Of a stretch of 64,000 bases of DNA, positions 51,673 through 60,823 are shown piece after piece. The notes beneath the pieces are model-generated. The model searched no databases and was not told where the DNA came from. It saw only the letters and a program-made list of their open reading frames with translations. Both the position numbers and the translations under genes were made by a program. This DNA comes from Pseudomonas lundensis. GTDB lineage: Bacteria; Pseudomonadota; Gammaproteobacteria; Pseudomonadales; Pseudomonadaceae. The stretch lies in assembly GCF_001042985.1 (NCBI RefSeq), contig NZ_JYKY01000018.1, positions 1 to 64,000 of the forward strand. Direction: 5' to 3'. Position 1 is the first letter of the stretch. Every line of letters starts with the position of its first letter.

Positions 51673-52310
51673 TACCAGCGCCCGTCCCAGGCCACGAAGT
51701 TTTCCAGCAACTGCAAGCCGTGGGTATGGCTTTTTTCGGGGTGGAATTGCACCGCGAAGCGCGAGCCTTCAGCCAGCGCGGCGGCAAAATCGACGCCGTA
51801 ATGCCCGCCACCCACTACCTGCCGGGGGTTGCCCGCTGCGATGTAGTAGCTGTGAACAAAGTAGAAGCGCGCCAGGTCCGGGATGCTGTGCCACAGAGGG
51901 TGATCGACCTTCTGTTGCACTTCGTTCCAGCCCATGTGCGGCACTTTGAGGTGCTCGCCGTTTTCGTGCAGGTCTTTGCCAAAAAACTTCACCTGACCGG
52001 GGAACAGGCCAATGCAGTCGACCCCGCCGTTCTCTTCACTGCTGTCGAGCAAGGCTTGCATGCCGACGCAAATGCCGAGGAACGGACGGTCCTGACTGAC
52101 TTCGCGCACCAGCGCGTCGAAACCCAGGCGACGGATTTCCGCCATGCAGTCGCGAATCGCGCCCACACCGGGAAACACCACACGGTCGGCTTCACGGATC
52201 ACGTCCGCATCGCTGGTAATCAGCACGCGACCGGCGCCGACGTGTTCCAGCGCCTTGGCGACCGAGTGCAGGTTACCCATGCCGTAATCGATGACCGCCA
52301 CTGTCTGCAT
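51672..52310 (-). CDS. hisH: Imidazole glycerol phosphate synthase, glutaminase subunit
   Basis: A 212-residue class I glutamine amidotransferase feeding ammonia to HisF. VIDYGMGNLHSVAKALEH at the N-terminus, the nucleophile Cys in FLGICVGMQALLDSSEE (about residue 84), and the His/Glu pair near the end in FAVQFHPEKSH. Start overlaps the hisB stop by one base. Confidence 0.97.
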   Translation of the reverse strand: MQTVAVIDYGMGNLHSVAKALEHVGAGRVLITSDADVIREADRVVFPGVGAIRDCMAEIRRLGFDALVREVSQDRPFLGICVGMQALLDSSEENGGVDCIGLFPGQVKFFGKDLHENGEHLKVPHMGWNEVQQKVDHPLWHSIPDLARFYFVHSYYIAAGNPRQVVGGGHYGVDFAAALAEGSRFAVQFHPEKSHTHGLQLLENFVAWDGRW

Positions 52311-52903
52311 CAGAGCACGCCCTTGGTAGAAGGCATTTGCCCGGCCATGCGCTCATCGAGCGTAATCGCCATGCGCAGCGCGCGGCCGAACGCCTTGAAT
52401 ACGGTTTCGATCTGGTGGTGCGTGTTGGTGCCGCGCAGGTTGTCGATGTGCAGCGTCACGTTGGCGTGGTTCACGAAGCCCTGAAAGAACTCCTGAAACA
52501 GGTCAACGTCAAAGCCGCCAACGGTGGCGCGGGTATAGGGAATATGCATTTGCAGGCCCGGACGGCCGGAAAAGTCGATGACCACACGCGACAGCGCTTC
52601 ATCCAGCGGGACATAGGCGTGGCCGTAGCGGGTCATGCCTTTTTTGTCGCCAACCGCCTGGCTGAAGGCTTTACCGAGGGTAATGCCGACGTCTTCGACG
52701 GTATGGTGATCGTCGATATGCAGGTCGCCTTTGCACTCGATGTCCAGGTCGATCAGCCCATGTCGGGCGATCTGGTCGAGCATGTGCTCAAGAAAAGGCA
52801 CACCGATATCGAATCGGGCCTTACCGGTACCATCCAAGTTGATCGAGGCTTTGATCTGGGTTTCCAGAGTATCGCGCTCGACTGACGCCTTACGTTCGGC
52901 CAT
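52310..52903 (-). CDS. hisB: Imidazoleglycerol-phosphate dehydratase
   Basis: A 197-residue monofunctional enzyme dehydrating imidazole glycerol phosphate. FLEHMLDQIARHGLIDL and the manganese motif DDHHTVEDVGITLG, then GHAYVPLDEALSRVVIDFSG and RGTNTHHQIETVFKAFGRAL. The ATG at 52903 is preferred to a GTG at 52906; GGAG lies seven bases upstream. First gene of the his run here. Confidence 0.96.
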   Translation of the reverse strand: MAERKASVERDTLETQIKASINLDGTGKARFDIGVPFLEHMLDQIARHGLIDLDIECKGDLHIDDHHTVEDVGITLGKAFSQAVGDKKGMTRYGHAYVPLDEALSRVVIDFSGRPGLQMHIPYTRATVGGFDVDLFQEFFQGFVNHANVTLHIDNLRGTNTHHQIETVFKAFGRALRMAITLDERMAGQMPSTKGVL

Positions 52904-53042
52904 CACCAGCTCCGCAAAATCATTGGGCGAAAAAGGTGGCCATTATAGGCACGGGTCCGGCAAACAGAAACACGCAAGGGGATAAGTCTGACAGAGAGGG
53001 GGTTCGCGCCTCAGGCACAGCGGTTGCCCGAGGCCGCGAGAG

Positions 53043-53067
53043 GGGCGCCACCCTTGCGGCGGCGCCC
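53043..53067 (-). terminator. Stem-loop after the MFS gene
   Basis: GGGCGCC (53043-53049) and GGCGCCC (53061-53067) pair perfectly just past the MFS stop codon. No U run follows. Confidence 0.4.
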
Positions 53068-53074
53068 GACGGTG

Positions 53075-54736
53075 TTATTGAAACAGCACCGCCGTCTTCT
53101 GCACGGTGACCCACACGCCCCACAGCAGCGGAATCCCCACCACCAGCCAGGCGGCCACGGTCAACGGCAAGCTGCCCGGCGCGGCTTTCCACTCCAGCGA
53201 CGTCGTGGCGTCAGCGCCTTTGTCGTGCCCCAGCGCCTGCTCGGCCGCCAGTTGTGCATCGGTCATGAAGTACTTGTCGTCCACCGGGCGCACCAGCAAG
53301 TTGCAGATAAAGCCCAGCACCAGCAAGCCCGCCAGAATGTACAGCGTGATGTCATACGCCGCGGCGCGTTCCACGCCGATGCTCAACTGGTATTCACGCA
53401 AGTAGTTGACCAGCACCGGCCCCAGCACGCCCGCGGCTGCCCAGGCTGTCAGCAGACGACCATGGATCGCCCCCACCATCTGCGTGCCGAACAGGTCCGC
53501 CAGGTAAGCCGGAACCGTGGCAAAACCACCGCCGTACATCGACAGGATGATGCAAAACGCCGCCACGAACAGCGACACATTGCCCAGATGCCCCAGGTTG
53601 GGCACCAGCGCGTACAGCGCAAAACCCAAGGCAAAGAACACGAAATAGGTGTTTTTGCGCCCCAGGTAATCGGAGAACGAGGCCCAGAAAAAGCGCCCGC
53701 CGATGTTGAACAGACTCAACAGCCCGGTGAAGCCCGCCGCAATTGCCGCGATCTGCGCCAGTTGCGCCGCATCCAGTTGGCTGAACGACAGCTCATTGCC
53801 CAACAACTTGCCGGCAAAGACTTCCTGCAACAACGGCGAGGCCATGCCCAGAATGCCGATACCCGCCGAAACGTTCAGGCACAGCACCAGCCACACCAGC
53901 GCAAACTGCGGGGTTTTCCAGGCCACGCTGACGTGAACGTGACGCTGGGTAATCATCGCGTTCGCGGCTTTTTTCGCCGGTGGCGTCCAGCCTTCAGGCT
54001 TCCAGCCGGTAGGCGGCACCCGGTAGGCCAGCGCGCCACCGATCATGAACACGAAATAAATCGCCGCCATGACCACAAAGCTCTGCCACACGCCCACGCT
54101 GTCCGGGGTCGCAAAGTGGCCCATCAATGCCGCCGCCAGAGGCGCGCCCACCATGGCACCGCCGCCAAAACCCATAATGGCCATGCCCGTGGCCATGCCG
54201 CGCTTGTCCGGGAACCACTTGATCAGGGTCGAGACCGGCGAGATGTACCCCAGCCCCAGCCCGATACCGCCAATCACCCCCGAGCCCAGCCACATCAACC
54301 AGATCTGATGGGTATAAATACCCAGCGCCGAAATCAGCAAACCGCCACACCAGCACAGCGCCGACACTACGCCGGCCTTGCGCGGCCCGGCATGCTCAAG
54401 CCAGCCACCCCAGACCGCGGCCGAACACCCCAGAAAGATAAAGAACAAGGTGTAGATCCAGCCGAGCATCGAGATCGGCCAGTCGCATTGCGACGAAAAC
54501 ACCTGTGCGATGAAACTCATGTCGGGCGCACACGCCACCGGCGCGGTAACCCCCAGCGCCTTGGACAACGGCAACCAGAACACAGAAAAACCATAAGCCA
54601 TGCCAATGCACAAATGGATGGCCAGCGCGGCAGGTGGAACCAGCCAACGATTAAAACCGGGTGTTGCGATGATGCGTTCCTTGGACAGGAACGCCGGCTG
54701 TGAGGCAAGGCTGCCCGCAGCAATGCTGGTGCTCAT
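53075..54736 (-). CDS. OFA-family MFS transporter (oxalate/formate antiporter type)
   Basis: A 553-residue inner-membrane carrier with about 12 membrane segments, beginning WLVPPAALAIHLCIGMAYGF. The MFS and OFA features GLGLGYISPVSTLIKWFPDKRG and MGFGGGAMVGAPLAAALM are clear. A long loop after segment 6 and a C-terminal cytosolic tail are present. Substrate unknown; family members move mono- or dicarboxylates. ATG at 54736 with GGGGGAAACATCA upstream. Its upstream region carries four direct repeats. Confidence 0.88.
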   Translation of the reverse strand: MSTSIAAGSLASQPAFLSKERIIATPGFNRWLVPPAALAIHLCIGMAYGFSVFWLPLSKALGVTAPVACAPDMSFIAQVFSSQCDWPISMLGWIYTLFFIFLGCSAAVWGGWLEHAGPRKAGVVSALCWCGGLLISALGIYTHQIWLMWLGSGVIGGIGLGLGYISPVSTLIKWFPDKRGMATGMAIMGFGGGAMVGAPLAAALMGHFATPDSVGVWQSFVVMAAIYFVFMIGGALAYRVPPTGWKPEGWTPPAKKAANAMITQRHVHVSVAWKTPQFALVWLVLCLNVSAGIGILGMASPLLQEVFAGKLLGNELSFSQLDAAQLAQIAAIAAGFTGLLSLFNIGGRFFWASFSDYLGRKNTYFVFFALGFALYALVPNLGHLGNVSLFVAAFCIILSMYGGGFATVPAYLADLFGTQMVGAIHGRLLTAWAAAGVLGPVLVNYLREYQLSIGVERAAAYDITLYILAGLLVLGFICNLLVRPVDDKYFMTDAQLAAEQALGHDKGADATTSLEWKAAPGSLPLTVAAWLVVGIPLLWGVWVTVQKTAVLFQ

Positions 54737-54901
54737 TGATGTTTCCCCCATGAAATAGAAGGTTCTCCAGACACGCTCATGCCCTGACTTTGGCGCCCTT
54801 GAGCGCACAGTCTTGTTATTGGCGTAAGTTCGAGGCGCGACAATGCGCCGCAGAAGGCCCGAAAAACAGGCGGAGATTACCATTTGGTCGTAGGAGAAAG
54901 A

Positions 54902-55076
54902 TCAAACTGATGCGGTCTTTTGCGTCAAAACTGATCTTATTTTTCAGACTCAAAACTGATCAGCAGTCTAAACCGCACTTCACCGCTTTTACCCCAACGG
55001 CTTCGACTCAAGTCGCATCGGGTCACAGGCGGCTGACGCGTGGCGCTATACTCTGCGGCTAAATTTAAAACTGACC
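54902..55076. repeat. Direct repeats TCAAAACTGATC in the MFS/asmA intergenic region
   Basis: Copies lie at 54902 (TCAAACTGATG, one A short), 54925-54936 (exact), 54950-54961 (exact) and 55065-55076 (TTAAAACTGACC). The first three are 23-25 bases apart. The region is the 367-bp gap between the divergent MFS and asmA genes; a -10-like TATACT (55047-55052) faces asmA. The pattern suggests a regulator array; no known regulator is matched. Confidence 0.55.
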
Positions 55077-55103
55077 TTCACACAGACTTACAAGGATCCG
55101 CCC

Positions 55104-57323
55104 ATGAAAGCGTTCGGCAAAATCCTGGGTCTGGTGCTTCTCGGATTGTTGCTGATCATCGTGGCCCTGGGCTTTGCCTTGAGCCATTTGTTTGATCCCA
55201 ACGACTACAAAGACGAGATCCGCCAGATAGCCCGTGACAAAGCCCACATTGAGCTGACTCTCAATGGCGACATTGGCTGGAGCCTCTTCCCCTGGCTCGG
55301 CCTTGAATTGCACGACGCCAGCGTGGCCACCCTCGCCGCACCGAACAAACCATTCGCTGACCTGCAAATGATTGGCCTGTCCGTTCGCGTGCTGCCGCTG
55401 CTGCGCAAAGAAGTGCAAATGAGCGACGTGCGCGTTGAAGGCCTGAACCTGCGCCTGACCCGCGACAAAGCCGGCCATGGCAACTGGCAAGACATCGGCC
55501 AGCCCGCACCGGCCACCGCCAGCACTGAAACACCGGCTCAACCGGCAGCGCCCGCGTCGAGCGCCAAACCCGACACCGCCAGCCAGCCGATCAAACTCGA
55601 CATCGACAGCCTGACCGTGAACAACGCGCGGGTTGAGTACAACGACGAACAAAACGGCAAGCAGTTCAGCGCAGAAAGCATCCAGCTGAGCACCGGCCCG
55701 ATTCACGAGGCCACCAGCACCCCGGTCAAATTGACCGCGTTTCTGGGCACCAACCAGCCTGTTATGCGCGTCAAGACCGAAGTCGACGGCAAACTGCGCT
55801 TTGACCGCGTCCTCAAGCGCTACCAGTTCGAAGACATGAGAATCACTGGCGAAGCGTCGGGCGAACCGCTGCAAGGCAAAACCGTCACCTACGCCGCGCA
55901 AGGGCAAATACTGGTCGATCTGGCTGCGAACGTCGCTGAATGGAGCAGTTTGAAGATTTCCGCCAACCAGCTGCGCGCGCTGGGTGAGCTAAAAGCCCAC
56001 AGCCTGGACACCACTGCGCAGATCAGCGGCGGCCTGTCGATTGCCCAGCTTGACCTGGCCAAGTTCCTCGACAGCATCGGCCACCCGTTGCCGCCCATGG
56101 CGCCGGGCAGCCTGAGCAAAGTCGAAATGGTCAGCCGCCTGTCGGGCACGCCCACCAGCGTGACCTTCGATGAGCTGAACCTGAAAGTGGACGACAGCAC
56201 CTTTACCGGCCGCATCGCCGTCGAAGACTTCGCCAAGCAGGCCCTGCGCATCCAGCTCAAAGGCGACACGTTTGACGCTGATCGCTACCTGCCACCCAAA
56301 ACCGCAGAAGCCACCAGCGCCACCGCCGCACGCCAGGCCGAAGTGCAATCGAGCGAGGCTGGCGCACTGGCCGCTTCGGGCGACACGCCTTTGCCCGCTG
56401 CACCGACCAAAAGTGGCTGGAGCACCGCCAAGCTGATTCCGGTCACTCGCCTCAAGGCGCTGGACCTGACCGCCGACATCAGCTTCGGTCAACTGACCAT
56501 CAGCAAACTGCCGATCCAGAACGCAGCCCTCAAAGCCAACAGCCAGGGCGGCCTGCTGACCCTCGAAACCCTGCGTGGCGATCTGTACAAAGGTCACTTT
56601 GCCGCCAACGGCAGCCTGGATGTGCGGCCGATGCTGCCGCTGGTGAACCTGCAAACCCGGATCAACAACGTACCCGTGGAAAAAATCCTGCAGAGCCAGG
56701 GGCAAAAACCGCCAATCAATGGCCTGCTGACCCTCGACAGCAACGTCACTGGCAGCGGCAACAGCCAGAACGCGCTGATTGAAAGCCTCAACGGCACCGC
56801 CAATTTCGTGCTCAACGACGGTGTGCTGCTCAACGCCAACCTTGAACAGCAACTGTGCCAGGGCATCGCCACCCTCAATCGCAAAACCCTGAGCGGTGCG
56901 CCCCGCGGCAAAGACACGCCCTTCAAGGCGCTCAAAGGCAGCCTGGTCTTCCACAACGGCGTGGCCAGCAACCCTGACCTGATCGTGCGCATCCCCGGCA
57001 TGAGCGTCAAAGGCGATGGCGACATCGACCTGCGCGTTCTGGGCATGGATTACCGGATCGGCATCACCGTTGAAGGCGACAAGAGCGCCATGCCTGACCC
57101 GGCGTGTCAGGTCGGTAAAAATTTCGTCGGGGTCGAGCTGCCTTTGCGCTGCCGTGGCCCGCTGGAACTGGGCGCCAAGGCCTGCCGTCTGGACAAGGAA
57201 GGCCTGGGCAAAGTCGCAGCCAAAGTGGCGGGCAACAAAATCAGCGAGAAGCTTGAAGAGAAACTCGGTGACAAAGTCAGCCCGGAACTCAAAGAGGCCC
57301 TCAAGGGGCTGTTCAAGCGATGA
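55104..57323 (+). CDS. asmA: AsmA family protein
   Basis: A 739-residue inner-membrane-anchored periplasmic protein. The N-terminal membrane anchor (GKILGLVLLGLLLIIVALGF, about residues 5-24) is followed by an AsmA repeat-beta-groove domain (FDPNDYKDEIRQIARDKAHI, LTLNGDIGWSLFPWLGLEL). An Ala/Pro-rich linker (about 143-165) and the C-terminal AsmA_2 domain follow. Such proteins act in phospholipid transfer or outer-membrane homeostasis. ATG at 55104 with AAGGATCC upstream. The stop overlaps mutY by four bases. Confidence 0.9.
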   Translation: MKAFGKILGLVLLGLLLIIVALGFALSHLFDPNDYKDEIRQIARDKAHIELTLNGDIGWSLFPWLGLELHDASVATLAAPNKPFADLQMIGLSVRVLPLLRKEVQMSDVRVEGLNLRLTRDKAGHGNWQDIGQPAPATASTETPAQPAAPASSAKPDTASQPIKLDIDSLTVNNARVEYNDEQNGKQFSAESIQLSTGPIHEATSTPVKLTAFLGTNQPVMRVKTEVDGKLRFDRVLKRYQFEDMRITGEASGEPLQGKTVTYAAQGQILVDLAANVAEWSSLKISANQLRALGELKAHSLDTTAQISGGLSIAQLDLAKFLDSIGHPLPPMAPGSLSKVEMVSRLSGTPTSVTFDELNLKVDDSTFTGRIAVEDFAKQALRIQLKGDTFDADRYLPPKTAEATSATAARQAEVQSSEAGALAASGDTPLPAAPTKSGWSTAKLIPVTRLKALDLTADISFGQLTISKLPIQNAALKANSQGGLLTLETLRGDLYKGHFAANGSLDVRPMLPLVNLQTRINNVPVEKILQSQGQKPPINGLLTLDSNVTGSGNSQNALIESLNGTANFVLNDGVLLNANLEQQLCQGIATLNRKTLSGAPRGKDTPFKALKGSLVFHNGVASNPDLIVRIPGMSVKGDGDIDLRVLGMDYRIGITVEGDKSAMPDPACQVGKNFVGVELPLRCRGPLELGAKACRLDKEGLGKVAAKVAGNKISEKLEEKLGDKVSPELKEALKGLFKR

Positions 57324-58387
57324 GAGACGAGCAGTTCGCAACCGTGGTGCTTGAGTGGTTCGATCGCCACGGCCGCCACGACCTGCCCTGGCAACAGGGC
57401 ATCACCCCTTACCGGGTGTGGGTCTCGGAAATCATGTTGCAGCAAACCCAGGTCAGCACCGTGCTGAACTACTTCGACCGGTTCATGGCGTCATTGCCGA
57501 CGGTCCAGGCGCTGGCCGCCGCCCCCGAAGACGAAGTGCTGCACCTGTGGACGGGGCTGGGTTACTACACCCGGGCCCGCAACCTGCAAAAAACCGCCAA
57601 GATCGTCGTCGAGCAATACGGCGGCGAATTCCCCCGGGACGTCGAAAAACTGGTGGAGCTGCCCGGCATCGGGCTGTCCACCGCAGGGGCGATTGCCAGC
57701 ATCAGCATGGGCCTGCGCGCCCCTATCCTGGACGGCAACGTCAAACGCGTGCTGGCCCGCTACACCGCGCAAGAGGGGTATCCGGGCGAGCCCAAAGTGG
57801 CCAAACAGCTGTGGGCCACCGCCGAACGCTTCACCCCCCACGACCGCGTCAACGCCTACACCCAGGCGATGATGGACATGGGCGCCACGCTCTGCACGCG
57901 CACCAAGCCGAGCTGCCTGCTGTGCCCGCTTGAAACCGGCTGCCAGGCGCACATGCTGGGCCTTGAGACCCGCTACCCGATCCCCAAACCGCGCAAAGCC
58001 GTGCCGCTCAAACGCACCTTGATGCCGATGCTGGCCAATGGCGAGGGCGCGATCTTGCTCTATCGCCGCCCGTCGACGGGGCTGTGGGGCGGTTTGTGGA
58101 GCTTGCCAGAACTCGACGACCTCAAGGACATCGAACACCTGGCGCTGCAACACGCACTCACGGTCGGCACGCAACAGCCCATGCCCGGCCTGACCCACAC
58201 GTTCAGCCACTTCCAGCTGGCCATCGAACCCTGGCTGATCCACGTCAAGGAGTCCGGCCATCACGTGGCCGAGGCTGACTGGCTCTGGTATAACCTCGCC
58301 ACCCCGCCGCGCCTGGGCCTGGCGGCCCCGGTGAAAAAACTGCTCAAGTACGCAGCCGACCTATTGAACGCAGGAGAGTCGTCATGA
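57320..58387 (+). CDS. mutY: Adenine DNA glycosylase MutY
   Basis: A 355-residue glycosylase removing adenine opposite 8-oxoguanine. Catalytic Glu37 lies in VWVSEIMLQQTQV, helix-hairpin-helix LPGIGLSTAGAI (114-125), Asp138 in PILDGNVKR. The 4Fe-4S cluster cysteines are in CTRTKPSCLLCPLETGC. The C-terminal NUDIX-like domain recognises 8-oxoG. ATGA overlap with asmA and with yggX downstream, giving an asmA-mutY-yggX operon. Confidence 0.97.
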   Translation: MRDEQFATVVLEWFDRHGRHDLPWQQGITPYRVWVSEIMLQQTQVSTVLNYFDRFMASLPTVQALAAAPEDEVLHLWTGLGYYTRARNLQKTAKIVVEQYGGEFPRDVEKLVELPGIGLSTAGAIASISMGLRAPILDGNVKRVLARYTAQEGYPGEPKVAKQLWATAERFTPHDRVNAYTQAMMDMGATLCTRTKPSCLLCPLETGCQAHMLGLETRYPIPKPRKAVPLKRTLMPMLANGEGAILLYRRPSTGLWGGLWSLPELDDLKDIEHLALQHALTVGTQQPMPGLTHTFSHFQLAIEPWLIHVKESGHHVAEADWLWYNLATPPRLGLAAPVKKLLKYAADLLNAGESS

Positions 58388-58656
58388 CCCGCACCATCAT
58401 GTGCCGCAAGTACAAAGAAGAATTGCCCGCGCTGGAACGCGCGCCCTTTCCGGGCGCCAAAGGTCAGGACATATTCGACCACGTCTCGGCCAAGGCCTGG
58501 GCCGACTGGCAAAAACACCAAACCCTGCTGATCAACGAAAAGCGTTTGAACATGATGAACGCCGAAGACCGCAAATACCTGCAAGGCGAGATGGACAAGT
58601 TCTTCAGCGGCGAGGAATACGCAAAAGCAGAAGGCTACGTTCCGCCAAGCGAATAA
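58384..58656 (+). CDS. yggX: Fe(II)-trafficking / oxidative damage protection protein
   Basis: A 90-residue YggX-family protein that protects Fe-S clusters from oxidation. MTRTIMCRKYKEELPALERA (Cys7 conserved), PFPGAKGQDIFDHVS and WADWQKHQTLLINEKRLN are family signatures. Start overlaps the mutY stop by four bases; mutY-yggX pairing is conserved. Confidence 0.96.
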   Translation: MTRTIMCRKYKEELPALERAPFPGAKGQDIFDHVSAKAWADWQKHQTLLINEKRLNMMNAEDRKYLQGEMDKFFSGEEYAKAEGYVPPSE

Positions 58657-58721
58657 ACCCCGGTTTTAAAGGGTTTGGTCTGTAAGCGACGGTAATAATT
58701 AAATATTTTTCAAAAAAGTGT

Positions 58722-58750
58722 TTGACGGATTATCGAAAAAGGCTTCTAAT
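58722..58750 (+). promoter_or_regulatory. Sigma-70 promoter of tRNA-Phe
   Basis: TTGACG (58722-58727) and TCTAAT (58745-58750) are 17 bp apart, followed by a GC-rich discriminator GCGCCCC, as expected for a stable-RNA promoter under stringent control. Confidence 0.8.
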
Positions 58751-58760
58751 GCGCCCCGTT

Positions 58761-58836
58761 GCCCAGATAGCTCAGTCGGTAGAGCAGGGGATTGAAAATC
58801 CCCGTGTCGGCGGTTCGATTCCGTCTCTGGGCACCA
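58761..58836 (+). tRNA. tRNA-Phe (GAA)
   Basis: 76 nt, starting GCCCAGATAGCTCAGTCGG and ending CTGGGCACCA with CCA encoded. The anticodon stem-loop reads GGGGATTGAAAATCCCC, giving anticodon GAA. The T-loop GGTTCGATTCC is intact. All four arms pair. A tyrosine integrase begins 95 bases downstream, so the 3' half is probably the attachment site of the adjoining element. Confidence 0.97.
58814..58836 (+). other. Presumed left attachment site (attL) at the 3' end of tRNA-Phe
   Basis: The T-arm and acceptor end of tRNA-Phe lie 95 bases before an integrase pointing away from the tRNA, the usual geometry of an integrated element. The core and the right copy cannot be seen; attR lies beyond the window. 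Confidence 0.5.
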
Positions 58837-58931
58837 AAACATTTAAGCCCCTGATTCCGCAAGGTTTCGGGGGTTTTGTGTATCTGGAGTAGCTGTAGCC
58901 CGCCCAACTGAGTACACATGGCGGGTACACG

Positions 58932-60689
58932 ATGGCATTCATGGCACAACCCTGGAAAGATCCGAGAAGCGGCATCTACTACATTCGCCGCCGCGTCCCA
59001 AAGGACGTGAAGCCCTACCTCCCCCAATTCGGCGAGTTCTACAAGCGCAGCCTTGAGACTACCTGCCGGATCGAAGCCAAAACTCGTTTCGCATCAGAGT
59101 GGACAAAATCCGAAGAACTCTTTGGCCGGACTCGCCTTCAGAATCAGGGCGACTTCCAACCCGCTGCGCGTGATGCCATACAGATCGCCGCATGGTGGGC
59201 AAAGCGAGAGCTTGAGGACTCCGAGCTATCAGGAAATTTTGAGCAATGGCTCATTTGCACTGACGATGATGTAGAAACACTTGCATCCTGCTTTGGCGCT
59301 GGGAAAGCGAGAGACATACTCAAGCGGCGCGACTTTGGGGCACGTCGCATGGCGAGTCTCGACAAGCTCATTTCTGAAGAGCTTTGTCGGCACAATCTCC
59401 CCCCGGCAACCAATGGCTCAGCCTTCGAGACCCAACTTCGGGAAGCATTCCTTGCGAAACAACTGGAACTCTCGGAGATCGCTTTCAAGCGCTATCACGA
59501 TGACCACGCAACCACACTAAGCATGCCGCCAGAGGCACCACTCAGCTTCGACACTGCTCGGCATGAACGCGAAGAGAACAAGCTATCCGAGGTCTTCGAA
59601 TCCTGGGCTCGCAGGGCACGCGACACTGACGGCGATAGTCGAGACGTGCGAAAGCGCATAGGCGAATACCAAGCGACCATCAATCGCTTCATCGAGCTAT
59701 TGGGCGACCTGCCAGTTGAACGTATCAGACGCAAGACTGTAGAGGAGTTCCAAGGCTTCCTGCGCCGCCTTCCGAGCAAGGGCGATGGAATACGAGCTTT
59801 AAACGCCCCAGAACAGATCGCCAAGGCCGATGCGTTGGATTTACCTCGCCTTAGCACAGCCACGGTAAAAAACCGCCTAATGGCCCTCTCAGCGGTTCTT
59901 AGCTATGCGGTTCGAATGGAGTATCTGGCCGAAAACCCCGTGACCACCTCCGGAATTACCCAGCAGCTCGCCAAAGCCAGCAGCAAAGCCGCTCGTACTG
60001 CTCCACGTAAGTCGTACACTCGGACCGAGCTCATCACCATCTTCTCCAGCCCCGCTTTCCGAGGTGAATGGCTGCCTCCACGTGCCTCCTTCGGTAAAGC
60101 ATGGTTCTGGCTGCCACTCCTTCTCTGCTATTCGGGTGCCCGCCGTGAAGAGATTGCGCAGATGCGAGCATCCGAGGTGAGACAGAGCGAGGACGGGATA
60201 TGGTATCTGGACCTTATGTCTACGCCGGAGGAGGACGGTAATGACAAGCGCACGATGAAGACACTTGGCAGCCACCGGGCGGTCGCTGTGCACCCGGACC
60301 TTATCGAGTTGGGTCTCTTGGATTATGTGGCCGAGCTTCCACAGGACGGCCAACTGTTCCCATTGCTAACCCCAAGCCCTGACGGATGGTATGGACATAA
60401 CTTCGGCAAACGCTGGAGCGAGTATCTGAAAAAAGTTGTTGGCTTACAGTCACCCGTCAGGCCAGCTCACGGATTCCGCCACGCTTTCAAAACGATGTGT
60501 CGAGAGGCCGGGATTCCTGAAGAAGTGCACGATGCAATGACAGGACACGATAACGGCTCCGTCAGTCGCAAATATGGGGAACGCCAACTACTCCATATTC
60601 AGCGTGAACATTTGATCACTCTTCCAAGTATCGCTCGGCTCGCTGGGCTCTTGGAGAAACCAGAAGCATCGACCGAGACATACAGATAG
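58932..60689 (+). CDS. Site-specific tyrosine recombinase (genomic-island integrase)
   Basis: A 585-residue integrase. The N-terminus PWKDPRSGIYYIRRRVPKD is a DUF6538-like arm-binding domain, and a helical core-binding domain lies around residues 215-340. Catalytic residues are Arg404 (YSGARREEIA), His513 and Arg516 (HGFRHAF), His539 (TGHDNG) and Tyr548 (SRKYG), so it looks intact. ATG at 58932; an ATG at 58941 (MAQPWKD) is possible. It should integrate the element into tRNA-Phe. Convergent with the HTH gene; the short gap to it shows nothing notable. Confidence 0.93.
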   Translation: MAFMAQPWKDPRSGIYYIRRRVPKDVKPYLPQFGEFYKRSLETTCRIEAKTRFASEWTKSEELFGRTRLQNQGDFQPAARDAIQIAAWWAKRELEDSELSGNFEQWLICTDDDVETLASCFGAGKARDILKRRDFGARRMASLDKLISEELCRHNLPPATNGSAFETQLREAFLAKQLELSEIAFKRYHDDHATTLSMPPEAPLSFDTARHEREENKLSEVFESWARRARDTDGDSRDVRKRIGEYQATINRFIELLGDLPVERIRRKTVEEFQGFLRRLPSKGDGIRALNAPEQIAKADALDLPRLSTATVKNRLMALSAVLSYAVRMEYLAENPVTTSGITQQLAKASSKAARTAPRKSYTRTELITIFSSPAFRGEWLPPRASFGKAWFWLPLLLCYSGARREEIAQMRASEVRQSEDGIWYLDLMSTPEEDGNDKRTMKTLGSHRAVAVHPDLIELGLLDYVAELPQDGQLFPLLTPSPDGWYGHNFGKRWSEYLKKVVGLQSPVRPAHGFRHAFKTMCREAGIPEEVHDAMTGHDNGSVSRKYGERQLLHIQREHLITLPSIARLAGLLEKPEASTETYR

Positions 60690-60823
60690 GCTCAAGCGAG
60701 CCAACCATATGCGCGTCCGAAGGAGGTCCACCTGGGCACAGGAAGCCTCCCTCGTGGACATCAAGGGATGCGGACAAGGTGGCCCGCTTTTCCCCACAGA
60801 GATATTGAGTGGCCCACTTAAGG

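Noticed and set aside
53024..54703. 559-codon plus-strand ORF across the MFS gene
   Set aside because: Arg/His/Gln-rich reading of the complement of a membrane protein.
55989..57341. 450-codon minus-strand ORF across asmA
   Set aside because: Antisense shadow of a well-supported AsmA protein.
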